DNA from: [Eubacterium] saphenum
Lineage (GTDB): Bacteria > Bacillota > Clostridia > Oscillospirales > Ruminococcaceae
NCBI GenBank assembly: GCA_004555855.1
Contig: SFJQ01000076.1
Coordinates: 1 to 7,143 of the forward strand
Reading direction: 5' to 3'
DNA length: 7,143 nt
Shown here one piece after another: positions 1 through 6,620 of this stretch. A program made the position numbers and the translations under genes. Below the pieces are notes generated by a model. The model had not been told where the DNA came from, did not search any database, and worked only from the letters and a program-made list of their open reading frames with translations. How positions within the stretch are numbered: the first letter of the stretch is position 1; the number at the start of each line of letters is the position of its first letter.

Positions 1-1
1 G

Positions 2-1648
2 GAAATTCAGTACAGCTACTCGCCCAAGCTCTACATCTACGGCAAGGATTTGAACGAAAATATCATCAGAGTTAATCCTTCGACCGTTATGGAAGCGATG
101 CTCGGCTCGGAAATGTCCGGTACAATCTCGCAGATGGGCGGCACTTACTCGACTTTGCTCGGCGGTTCGGGCAATATGAATTCGACAAATTTCTGGCACG
201 AGCTGCTCAACAATCAGACTACCGAGGAGCAGTACGAGGTGCTCGCGGGACGTTTGCCGGAAAGCTATAACGAGGTTGTTTTCATCGTAAACGAACACAA
301 CGAGCTGTCCGATGTTGCCCTTTACGCTCTCGGTCTTCGCGACCAGCAGGAGCTTACCGATATGATGGCAAAGTTTATGGCGGGCGAAAACATTGAGCTT
401 GATACAGGCGACCTCACCTTCACCTACGACAAACTTATGTCTATGTCCTTCCGCTTGCTAACAACCTCCGATTTGTACAAGGATAACGGCAAGGGCGGCT
501 ATGACGATATGAGCGGCGACAAGGATTATATGAACGGCATTCTTGATAAGTCGCCCGAAATCAAGGTTGTCGGCGTTATTCGTCCCGATGGCGACAGCTT
601 GCTCAGTTCAGCCAACAGCGGCGGCATCGGCTACACTCACGTGCTTACCGAGTTTATGATTCAGCGCACAAACGACAGCGAGCTTGTTAAAAAGCAGCTC
701 GAAAATCCCAAGGTTGACGTGTTCACGGGAATTGAATTTACCGTTGACGGCGTTGAAAAGCAGCCGATGTCACAGGAAGAAGCGTTTACGAGAGTTATGC
801 AGATGATGTCAGTTGGACAGCAGCAAAAACTCGCAGAAATCATCACGGCTTCCCTTTCTCAGGAGCAGCTGGCGCAGATTGCACAGCTTCCTGCCGAGCA
901 GCAGCAGACCGCGCTTTTAGGTATGGCAACTCCCGCGACTATTTCCAAGGCAATGATGAACGTTCTGACCACCGACCAGCTCAGAGAGCTGATGAAGCTG
1001 ATGGAAGAACCCGAAACTACCGAGGCAACTTATGACGGAAATCTGGAAAAACTCGGTCTTTCCGACCTTGACGAGCCTTCTTCAATCTCGATTTATGCCA
1101 AGGATTTCGACGGCAAGGAAAAAATCACAAGCTTCATCAAGGCTTATAACGACCGGAAAACTGCCGAAAACAAGCCCGAGGACGTTATCAACTACACCGA
1201 CTACATCGGCTTGATGATTTCTTCCGTTTCGACGATTATCGACTCGATTTCGTACATTTTGATTGCATTTGTCGCAATTTCGCTGGTTGTTTCGTCGATT
1301 ATGATTGGAATTATAACCTACATCTCGGTTCTCGAAAGAACCAAGGAAATCGGTATTCTGCGCGCGATTGGTGCTTCAAAGCGCGATATCTCCAACGTGT
1401 TCAATGCCGAAACGCTTATCGTTGGATTTGCGGCGGGCGCTATCGGAATTGGAGTAACGCTCCTGCTGAATATCCCGATTAACATTATTATCGAGTATTT
1501 GACAGGCATTTCGGGTGTATCTCAGCTCCCATGGCAAGGCGGAGTTATCCTCGTGGTTATCAGTATGCTTTTAACGCTGATTGCCGGACTTTTCCCCGCA
1601 AGAATTGCCGCGAAGAAAGACCCTGTCGAGGCTCTCAGAACAGAATAA
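2..1648 (+). CDS. FtsX/MacB-family ABC transporter permease, 3' part (5' end outside window)
   Basis: The frame is open from base 2, so the gene begins upstream of the window; a TTG at 50 is just an internal Leu codon. About 548 residues are visible. Counting from that TTG codon, residues 1-395 are hydrophilic and fit the large extracytoplasmic domain of this family. They include a Met/Gln-rich helical stretch (about 240-320). Three membrane segments follow at about 398-426, 454-480 and 497-515. The loop ERTKEIGILRAIGASKRDI (429-447) and the end GLFPARIAAKKDPVEALR (513-530) are hallmarks of the FtsX/MacB permease core. By family, such permeases work with an ATPase to export lipids, peptides or lipoproteins, or to drive mechanotransmission; the substrate cannot be read here. 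The ATPase partner is not in the window and is probably upstream. An ordinary TAA stop is followed after 4 nt by a hairpin. Confidence 0.9.
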   Translation, partial: EIQYSYSPKLYIYGKDLNENIIRVNPSTVMEAMLGSEMSGTISQMGGTYSTLLGGSGNMNSTNFWHELLNNQTTEEQYEVLAGRLPESYNEVVFIVNEHNELSDVALYALGLRDQQELTDMMAKFMAGENIELDTGDLTFTYDKLMSMSFRLLTTSDLYKDNGKGGYDDMSGDKDYMNGILDKSPEIKVVGVIRPDGDSLLSSANSGGIGYTHVLTEFMIQRTNDSELVKKQLENPKVDVFTGIEFTVDGVEKQPMSQEEAFTRVMQMMSVGQQQKLAEIITASLSQEQLAQIAQLPAEQQQTALLGMATPATISKAMMNVLTTDQLRELMKLMEEPETTEATYDGNLEKLGLSDLDEPSSISIYAKDFDGKEKITSFIKAYNDRKTAENKPEDVINYTDYIGLMISSVSTIIDSISYILIAFVAISLVVSSIMIGIITYISVLERTKEIGILRAIGASKRDISNVFNAETLIVGFAAGAIGIGVTLLLNIPINIIIEYLTGISGVSQLPWQGGVILVVISMLLTLIAGLFPARIAAKKDPVEALRTE

Positions 1649-1652
1649 AATC

Positions 1653-1680
1653 AAGTCCGCCGAGCAAAACCGGCGGACTT
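1653..1680 (+). terminator. Intergenic hairpin after the ABC permease, possible weak terminator or attenuator
   Basis: A perfect 10-bp stem (AAGTCCGCCG at 1653-1662, CGGCGGACTT at 1671-1680) encloses an 8-nt loop. It lies just after the permease stop. The 3' tract is short (TT of the stem, then TCGG), so it is a poor intrinsic terminator by sequence. It ends 5 nt before the AAAGGAG ribosome-binding site (1686-1692) of the acetyltransferase gene, leaving no room for a promoter in between. It may instead be a processing or mRNA-stability element, or a partial terminator lowering expression of the next gene. Confidence 0.5.
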
Positions 1681-1697
1681 TCGGTAAAGGAGATTTT

Positions 1698-2315
1698 ATG
1701 GATAATGTTTCAAGAAAAAACAGCGGCCTTGCTTATATCGCCGATGAAGAATGCTTAGGGCTTATGCTGGAAAACCGCTGCAAAATCTTCGAGTTCAACA
1801 ATACAAATCCGCGAGATTTAAAAAGGCTTGACGAGCTTTTGCGTGATATTCTCGGCAAAGCGGGAAAAAATCTGACGATAATGCAGCCGTTTCACTGCGA
1901 TTACGGCAAAAACATCGAGATAGGCAATAACTTTTTTGCAAATTATAATTTCACCGTGCTTGACGTTGCAAAGGTTACAATCGGTAACAACGTTTTTGCA
2001 GCGCCGAATGTTTCGATTTATACGGCGGGTCACCCCGTTCACTTTGAGATGCGAAACACAATGCTCGAATACGGTATTCCCATTACAATAGGCGACAACT
2101 GCTGGATAGGCGGAAATGTCGTAATTTGCCCTGGCGTGAATATCGGAGAAGGCTCGGTTATCGGCGCGGGGGCTGTTGTCACGAAAGATATTCCCCCAAA
2201 CGTAATCGCTGCGGGAAATCCCTGTCGGGTTATCAGGGAAATCACCGATGATGATAAGAAATACTATTTCAAGAACCGCGAATTTGACGAAGAAGCGCTT
2301 CAAGCAATAAAGTAA
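1698..2315 (+). CDS. LacA/Maa-type sugar O-acetyltransferase (hexapeptide-repeat family)
   Basis: The protein is 205 residues, the normal size for galactoside/maltose O-acetyltransferases, which move acetyl from acetyl-CoA to a sugar hydroxyl in the cytoplasm. The N-terminal segment (about 8-60) matches the Mac-type leader: ENRCKIFEFN resembles the LacA stretch before its beta helix. Left-handed beta-helix hexapeptide repeats run from about 72 to 170 (IEIGNN, VTIGNN, ITIGDN, WIGGNV, VNIGEG, SVIGAG). GHPVH at 111-115 carries the His equivalent to catalytic His115 of E. coli LacA (here His112). The end DIPPNVIAAGNPCRVIREI is the family's C-terminal signature. ATG at 1698 was chosen because AAAGGAG sits 5 nt upstream; in-frame starts further up lie inside the permease gene and the hairpin. 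The true acceptor sugar is unknown. It reads with the upstream permease gene and converges on mscS. Confidence 0.93.
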   Translation: MDNVSRKNSGLAYIADEECLGLMLENRCKIFEFNNTNPRDLKRLDELLRDILGKAGKNLTIMQPFHCDYGKNIEIGNNFFANYNFTVLDVAKVTIGNNVFAAPNVSIYTAGHPVHFEMRNTMLEYGIPITIGDNCWIGGNVVICPGVNIGEGSVIGAGAVVTKDIPPNVIAAGNPCRVIREITDDDKKYYFKNREFDEEALQAIK

Positions 2316-2319
2316 ACAA

Positions 2320-2346
2320 AAATCCGAGGCTTTTCACCTCGGATTT
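2320..2346. terminator. Bidirectional intrinsic terminator between convergent operons
   Basis: A 10-bp perfect stem (AAATCCGAGG at 2320-2329, CCTCGGATTT at 2337-2346) has a 7-nt loop. On the + strand it is followed by CGTTTTA. On the - strand the tail is TTTTTGTTT, a good U-tract. It lies 4 bp after the acetyltransferase stop and 7 bp after the mscS stop (read on the - strand), so it can end both transcripts. Confidence 0.88.
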
Positions 2347-2353
2347 CGTTTTA

Positions 2354-3283
2354 TCAGGATTTCTGTTCGGGAAGCGCGTTGATGTTGATATCGACTTGCC
2401 TGAACGGTATCTCGATGTTATTCTCGATAAACGCCGCGCGAACCTGCTCGATTAAGTCAAAATGTACCTGCCAGTAGTCCGCGTTTTTGCACCAGCAGCG
2501 CGATGTAATAATAATTGCGCTCTCGCCGTGTTCGCTCATACGAACGAAAATCTCCTGCTGCTTGTCAACCTTGTCGTGCGCTTTGATGACGTCCGTTATG
2601 ATTTGACGAGCCTTCTCGAAATCGTCCTTGTAGGATATCGAGAAATCCAAATCCACGCGGCGCTCGGCATTCTGCGAATTGTTGACAACAACCGCGTTTA
2701 TCGCAAGTCCGTTCGGAATAAAAATCGCCTGATTTGTCACGGAATCAAGCCGCGTGTGAAGTATCGAAATCTGCGAAACCGTGCCCTCAACGCCGTTTGA
2801 GATTATGTAGTCGCCGATTTTAAACGGCTTTGTTATCATCAGCAAAAATCCGCCCGCAACGTTTGACAGCGAGTTTTGCAAAGCAAGTCCGATAGCAACG
2901 CCCGCCGTGCCGATTACCGTGATAATCGAAGTTGCCGGTATTCCAACCATACTCAGAACCACCGTCAAAAGCAAAACGTAAAGCAGGATTTTCGTGACTT
3001 GCGTGGTGAATTTCACAACCGTCAAATCGAGCTTTGTCTTTGAAAGCCCCTTTGACATCAGTTTTATGCAGATTTTCGTCAGGATAATCCCGACAACCAA
3101 AATCGCGATTGCCAGAAGTATCGACGGAATTGCGCGCAAAAACGCTTCCCAGATATTATTGAAGAACTTTCCGAGCGCAGAAAGCGTTTCCTCGGGATTT
3201 CCCGAAAGGGTTGGAAATGCCTCGTCAAGCGAATTGCTCGTTGAAACGGCGTCCTCCGAAATCAAATTTGCCGAAAAAATCAT
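2354..3283 (-). CDS. MscS-type small-conductance mechanosensitive ion channel
   Basis: The 309-residue length is close to E. coli MscS (286). Members open under membrane tension and release solutes during hypo-osmotic shock. A ~45-residue N-terminal stretch without signal features precedes membrane segments at about 51-74, 95-114 and 117-150. The last holds the Gly/Ala-rich pore helix (GTAGVAIGLALQNSLSNVAGG, in part, 125-145), the clearest MscS signature. A beta domain (about 150-205, with the typical FIPNG at 188-192) and a C-terminal alpha/beta domain ending in EIPFRQVDI (291-299) follow, as in the cytoplasmic cage. The ATG overlaps the stop of the ACT gene in an ATGA arrangement. The Shine-Dalgarno AAAAGGAG (read on the - strand, 3289-3296) is encoded within the last ACT codons. 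The overlap indicates translational coupling. It is the last gene of the dap operon and ends before the shared terminator. Which MscS subfamily it belongs to is not determined. Confidence 0.93.
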   Translation of the reverse strand: MIFSANLISEDAVSTSNSLDEAFPTLSGNPEETLSALGKFFNNIWEAFLRAIPSILLAIAILVVGIILTKICIKLMSKGLSKTKLDLTVVKFTTQVTKILLYVLLLTVVLSMVGIPATSIITVIGTAGVAIGLALQNSLSNVAGGFLLMITKPFKIGDYIISNGVEGTVSQISILHTRLDSVTNQAIFIPNGLAINAVVVNNSQNAERRVDLDFSISYKDDFEKARQIITDVIKAHDKVDKQQEIFVRMSEHGESAIIITSRCWCKNADYWQVHFDLIEQVRAAFIENNIEIPFRQVDININALPEQKS

Positions 3284-3726
3284 TTAAACTCCTTTTCAAA
3301 TGCCGCGCAAACCGCGTCCGCGTCGGCATTTCTGATAAGAACGGAGATTTCGTCCTCGCCTGTTGTTATCATCAAAATCATCGCAGACAAGCCGTTCAAA
3401 ATCTCGAAAACCCTTGCCGCAAAGCCGATTGTGTTGGTCATTGTGCCTGTCTGAATAACAATTTTACGGTTTCCGCTGTTAATCATCGGCGCAACGCAGT
3501 CCTTCTCGCGCAGCTCCTTTACAATGCCCAGCAGCTTCGGGATATCGTCGTCCTTTACCGTAAAACCAAAGCTGAAAATCTCGGAAGTCGGTGCGGTCAT
3601 CGATATCATATCAACGTTAATCCCCGCATTTGCAACAATTTTCAGCGTATCCTCCATAATTGTCCTGTCAAGCGGAACGTTGTTGAAAGATACCGCAGAA
3701 ACATTTTCGGTTACATCAAGCTTCAT
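3280..3726 (-). CDS. Stand-alone double-ACT-domain protein, aspartokinase regulatory-tail-like
   Basis: The protein has 148 residues and consists of two ACT domains only: about 7-72 and 86-148. The first has the beta-alpha pattern VSAVSFNNVP...ANAGINVDMISM...FSFGFTV, very like ACT1 of aspartokinase. The second (IVIQTGTMTNTIGFAARVFEIL, in part, then DEISVLI) follows aspartokinase ACT2, where the Gly/Ala-Ala-Arg-Val-Phe helix is typical. No kinase domain is present. ACT domains bind small ligands, usually amino acids, at dimer interfaces. Given its place 2 bp downstream of dapB (SD AAGGAGG at 3734-3740), a role in sensing lysine, threonine or a related amino acid is a reasonable inference. It could regulate a separate aspartokinase, DapA/DapB, or something else. 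It could also be an evolutionary remnant of a lysC tail, but the frame is intact with a good start and ribosome site. The gene overlaps mscS by 4 bp. Confidence 0.85.
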   Translation of the reverse strand: MKLDVTENVSAVSFNNVPLDRTIMEDTLKIVANAGINVDMISMTAPTSEIFSFGFTVKDDDIPKLLGIVKELREKDCVAPMINSGNRKIVIQTGTMTNTIGFAARVFEILNGLSAMILMITTGEDEISVLIRNADADAVCAAFEKEFK

Positions 3727-3728
3727 TT

Positions 3729-4487
3729 TCAGCCCTCCTTAATCAAATCGCTCATCGCGTAAAGTCCCGCAGGCTTTCCCGCAAGGAACACAGCCGCGTT
3801 TACCGCGCCCGCCGCGAAAACTTCCCTCGACTGCGCGCAGTGCGACAGGGTTATCACCTCGTCGTGTCCCGCGAAAATTATGTCGTGCTCGCCGACAATC
3901 GTTCCCCCGCGCACCGAGTGCATTCCGATTTCGTCCTTACCGCGCGGCTGACGAACGGAATGACGGTCGTAAATATAACGCTTGCTGTTGCCAAGCTCCT
4001 CATTTATCGCCTCGGCAAGCATTATTGCCGTTCCCGAAGGCGCGTCTTTCTTCTGATTATGGTGCTTTTCGACAATCTCGACATCAAACTGTGAGCCTAA
4101 AATCTGAGCCGCTTTCCGAGCAAGCTCAGCAAGCAGGTTTATTCCGAGCGACATATTGAACGTGAAGAAAATCGGCGTCTGAGAAGCCGCAGCCGTGATT
4201 TTAGAGCGCTCTTCGTCGGTGTAGCCCGTTGTTGCGATAACTATAGGCACGCTGTTCATCTTGCAGTACGAGAGCAAATCGTCAAGCGTTGACGGGTGCG
4301 AAAAATCGATAATCACATCGGGCTTTTCGGGTAAATCGAAAACGCTCCCGACAATCGGAAATTCATCGTATTTTTCCGTGATTTTGTCAATTCCCGAAAT
4401 TATTTCACAATCGGCGCGTTCCTTTGCCAGAGCCGCGATAACGCGCCCCATTCTGCCGTTTGCGCCTGAAATTGAAATCCTTGTCAT
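3729..4487 (-). CDS. dapB: 4-hydroxy-tetrahydrodipicolinate reductase
   Basis: DapB is the cytoplasmic enzyme that reduces the DapA product with NAD(P)H to tetrahydrodipicolinate, the second committed step toward diaminopimelate and lysine. The 252-residue length is normal for Gram-positive DapB. The nucleotide-binding loop GANGRMG is at 8-14, and ATTGYT at 85-90 is the conserved segment near the cofactor site. The substrate motif EKHHNQKKDAPSGTA spans 140-154. By alignment to E. coli, His142 and Lys146 correspond to His159 and Lys163 of the active site. C-terminal GLYAMSDLI matches the family end. The start ATG has AAAAGGAG (4495-4501) 7 nt before it. dapA ends 18 bp upstream and the ACT gene starts 2 bp downstream, so they are co-transcribed. 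All key residues are present and the enzyme should be active. Confidence 0.97.
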   Translation of the reverse strand: MTRISISGANGRMGRVIAALAKERADCEIISGIDKITEKYDEFPIVGSVFDLPEKPDVIIDFSHPSTLDDLLSYCKMNSVPIVIATTGYTDEERSKITAAASQTPIFFTFNMSLGINLLAELARKAAQILGSQFDVEIVEKHHNQKKDAPSGTAIMLAEAINEELGNSKRYIYDRHSVRQPRGKDEIGMHSVRGGTIVGEHDIIFAGHDEVITLSHCAQSREVFAAGAVNAAVFLAGKPAGLYAMSDLIKEG

Positions 4488-4505
4488 TTTACGCTCCTTT
4501 TAAAA

Positions 4506-5396
4506 TCAGACAATGTTCACAAGCCCGACTTTTTCCATCTCGGACTTCAGCTTTGCCTTCATTTCATCGCTCATCGAGCAAAGCGGCAGTCTGCATTCGC
4601 CCGCCTTAAATCCCGCAATATTAAGCGCTTCCTTGACTGGAATGGGGTTTACGTCCATAAACATCGCCTTGTCAAGCGCAAACAGCTTTTTCGCGATTTC
4701 AAGCGCTTCTTCCCTTTTACCGTCAAGATAGAGGGAAATCTCGTTGTGCTTCATCAGCGGAGCAACGTTTGACGTTACCGAAATAAGTCCCTTTCCGCCA
4801 AGTGCCAGACAGCAAAGCGCTTCATCGTCGTTGCCGGAATAAATGTCAAGGTCGGTGTTCGCGGAAATTCCCATTACGGTTTCCATCTTGCCGCTCGCTT
4901 CTTTGACAGCCGTGATATTCGGGTGCTTTGCAAGCTCGATGTATGTATCAACCGCGATATTGCAGCCCGTTCTTGACGGCACGTTGTACAGCATTATCGG
5001 GATATTCACAGCGTCTGCGATTGCCGTAAAATGCTTTACAAGACCGCGCTGTGAAGCCTTATTATAATAAGGTGTAACCTGAAGCAGAGCGTCTGCGCCC
5101 GCTTTTTCGGCTTCCTTTGACAACTCAACAGCATAAGCCGTGTCGTTAGAGCCGGCGCCCGCTATTACGGGAACACGCCCCGCAACTCGCTTTATACCGT
5201 AACGAATAACCTCTATATGCTCCTCGTCGGTCATTGTCGCGCTCTCACCCGTTGTTCCGCAGATAACCAGAGCGTCGATTTTGTTGTCAATCTGCCAGTC
5301 GATAAGTCTACCAAATTCATCATAATTTATACTTCCGTCCGAGTTCATCGGTGTAGCTATCGCCGTAGCGCAGCCCGTGAAGATTGTATTTCTCAT
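4506..5396 (-). CDS. dapA: 4-hydroxy-tetrahydrodipicolinate synthase
   Basis: DapA condenses pyruvate with aspartate semialdehyde, opening the diaminopimelate/lysine branch. It is a 296-residue TIM-barrel lyase of normal length. Compared with E. coli DapA, every active-site residue is found at a constant offset of +4: Thr48 and Thr49 in GTTGES (47-52), Tyr111 in TPYYN, Tyr137 and Arg142 in YNVPSRTG (137-144), and the Schiff-base Lys165 in AVKEASG. In the E. coli lysine-inhibition site, the residues matching Ser48, His56, Asn80 and Tyr106 are kept (Ser52, His60, Asn84, Tyr110). His53 and Glu84 are replaced by Asp57 and Tyr88. Inhibition by lysine may therefore be weak or altered; this is an inference. 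The start has AAAGGTGA (5405-5412 on the - strand) about 8 nt before ATG. It is the first intact gene of the dapA-dapB-ACT-mscS operon. Confidence 0.97.
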   Translation of the reverse strand: MRNTIFTGCATAIATPMNSDGSINYDEFGRLIDWQIDNKIDALVICGTTGESATMTDEEHIEVIRYGIKRVAGRVPVIAGAGSNDTAYAVELSKEAEKAGADALLQVTPYYNKASQRGLVKHFTAIADAVNIPIMLYNVPSRTGCNIAVDTYIELAKHPNITAVKEASGKMETVMGISANTDLDIYSGNDDEALCCLALGGKGLISVTSNVAPLMKHNEISLYLDGKREEALEIAKKLFALDKAMFMDVNPIPVKEALNIAGFKAGECRLPLCSMSDEMKAKLKSEMEKVGLVNIV

Positions 5397-5516
5397 AAGA
5401 AAATCACCTTTCTACCAGCGTGACCAGATGACGAGATTTTGCCCGTCATACTTGGACCCTGTTTTGCCCCTATTTTGTGCGGAGCGCGATTTTTCACCCG
5501 AAGATGAAAAATCAAA
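5397..5516 (-). other. asd-dapA intergenic region with UUCG-capped hairpin
   Basis: The 120-bp gap contains no convincing -35/-10 pair on the - strand. Two inverted repeats stand out. The stronger is at 5488-5513: an 11-bp stem (one G-U pair) whose - strand loop is C(UUCG)G, an extra-stable tetraloop. It follows the asd stop by 3 nt and is capped by TTTTT/AAAAA arms, but lacks a U-tract after the stem (GCGCTCC). It may be a weak terminator, a processing site or a 3' stabiliser. The other is a 6-bp repeat, ATGACG/CGTCAT (5428-5433 and 5444-5449), just upstream of the dapA ribosome site. Whether it acts as a regulator site is unknown. Confidence 0.4.
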
Positions 5517-6302
5517 TCAGTCAAGATAACCCTTTGCCGCAAGAAGCTCTGCCATTTCAACAGCGCCGCCTGCTGCGCCTCTCAGGGTGTTGTGCGACAG
5601 GCAGACAAATTTGTAGTCGTACTGCGTGTCGGGACGAAGTCTGCCGATAGATACAGCCATTCCGCCTTCAAGATTGCGGTGGAGAGCTGCCTGAGGCATA
5701 TTGTCCTCCTCAAAATAATGCAGGAACTGCTTGGGCGCAGACGGCAAATTCAATTCCTGCGGCTCTGCGGCATATTCAGCCCAGATTTTCTTGATTTCCT
5801 CAATGGTGGGCTTGTTTTCAAATCTTACGAAAACTGCCGCAAAGTGTCCGTTGGAAACGGGAACGCGAAGGCACTGCGTTGTGATAGAGGGCTTCTCGGC
5901 ATTTACGATAACGCCGTTTTCGATGTGTCCCCAAACCTTGAGCGGCTCCTGCTCGGATTTCTCCTCCTCACCGCCGATGTAGGGGATAAGGTTGTCAACC
6001 ATCTCGGGCCACGTTTCAAAGGTTTTTCCTGCGCCCGAAATCGCCTGATAGGTACACGCGAGAACCTCGGTGATGCCGAACTTTCTCAGCGGAGAAAGTG
6101 CCGGAACATAGCTCTGAATGGAGCAGTTTGACTTTACCGAGATAAAGCCGCGCTTTGTTCCAAGACGCTTTTTCTGCGTTTCGATAACAGCCGCGTGGTC
6201 TGCGTTAACCTCGGGAATAATCATCGGAACATCGGCAACGCCGCGGTTTGCCGAGTTGTTCGACATAACGGGGCACTCTGCCTTTGCGTATTTCTCCTCG
6301 AG
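5517..6302 (-). pseudogene. asd: Aspartate-semialdehyde dehydrogenase, C-terminal part only (N-terminus missing)
   Basis: About 261 residues match the archaeal/yeast-type ASADH, which reduces aspartyl phosphate to aspartate semialdehyde, the DapA substrate. Seen in order: CPVMSNNSANR (210-220 of the open frame), DVPMIIPEVN, the catalytic Cys in KSNCSIQ (Cys260, 6123-6125), YQAISGAGKTF, GGEEEKSEQEP, and RVPVSNGH with the acid/base His. The C-terminus is complete, with a TGA stop at 5517-5519. The family is ~355-365 residues, so roughly 100 N-terminal residues, including the Rossmann GxxGxxG NADP site, are absent. Upstream the open frame continues without a stop but changes to serine hydroxymethyltransferase sequence (from about 6303) and then to non-coding antisense. 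No start codon with a ribosome site exists for this part. As assembled it cannot make a working ASADH. Its position just before dapA is what one expects of a true asd-dapA-dapB operon, so the missing 5' end is probably lost by misjoin or deletion. Confidence 0.85.
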
Positions 6303-6620
6303 AGCCTTGATTTCGTCCTTCTTATTCTCGAAGTCCGTTGCGGCAAGGAAGATAAACTCCGCAATCCGGTCCATATCTTCTTCTTTCAGACCTCTTGTCG
6401 TAACAGCGGCAGAACCGAGTCTTACACCGCTTGTCACGAACGGCTTTTCGGGGTCATTCGGAATGGCGTTCTTGTTCGTGGTGATGTTGACTTCATCCAG
6501 TCTGTGTTCAAGCTCTTTGCCGGTGATGCCGAGCGAGCGAAGATCAAGCAGGCAAAGATGATTGTCCGTTCCGCCGGAAACAAGGTCAACGCCGCGACGG
6601 ATAAGACCTTCAGCAAGGGC
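6303..6620 (-). pseudogene. glyA: Serine hydroxymethyltransferase fragment (C-terminal region)
   Basis: Residues 95-200 of the long open frame match SHMT, which interconverts serine and glycine with tetrahydrofolate and PLP. Recognisable pieces are ALAEGLIRRGVDLVSGGTDN (the strongly conserved GGTDNHL), TGKELEHRLDEVNITTNKN, the block PFVTSGVRLGSAAVTTRG, and FIFLAATDFENKKDEI near the usual C-terminus. About 106 of ~415 residues are present. The PLP-binding lysine region and the whole large domain are missing, as are the last ~12-15 residues. The fragment has no start codon of its own. Upstream the homology stops abruptly near 6620, where + strand coding sequence of unrelated type takes over. 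Downstream it passes in frame into the asd fragment. The last residues of the fragment (KAL) could belong to either gene, so the junction is placed to within about 15 bases. Confidence 0.8.

Noticed and set aside
1581..1697. Upstream in-frame start for the acetyltransferase at 1581
   Set aside because: It lies in the permease coding region and crosses the intergenic hairpin; the ATG at 1698 has a perfect ribosome site and matches the length of the family.
3211..3762. A 183-codon + strand open frame opposite the ACT gene
   Set aside because: Antisense shadow of a conserved operon; the composition is explained by the opposite strand.
5397..5516. A lysine riboswitch or a separate dapA promoter in the spacer
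   Set aside because: The spacer is too short for a lysine riboswitch, which needs about 170 nt or more, and no acceptable -35/-10 pair was found on the minus strand.
5592..6131. A 179-codon + strand open frame opposite asd
   Set aside because: It is the shadow of the asd coding strand with no ribosome site and no recognisable domain.
6195..6611. A + strand open frame of 164 codons covering most of the SHMT/ASADH junction
   Set aside because: It is antisense to clearly conserved SHMT and ASADH coding. Only its final ~25 codons show independent coding signs.
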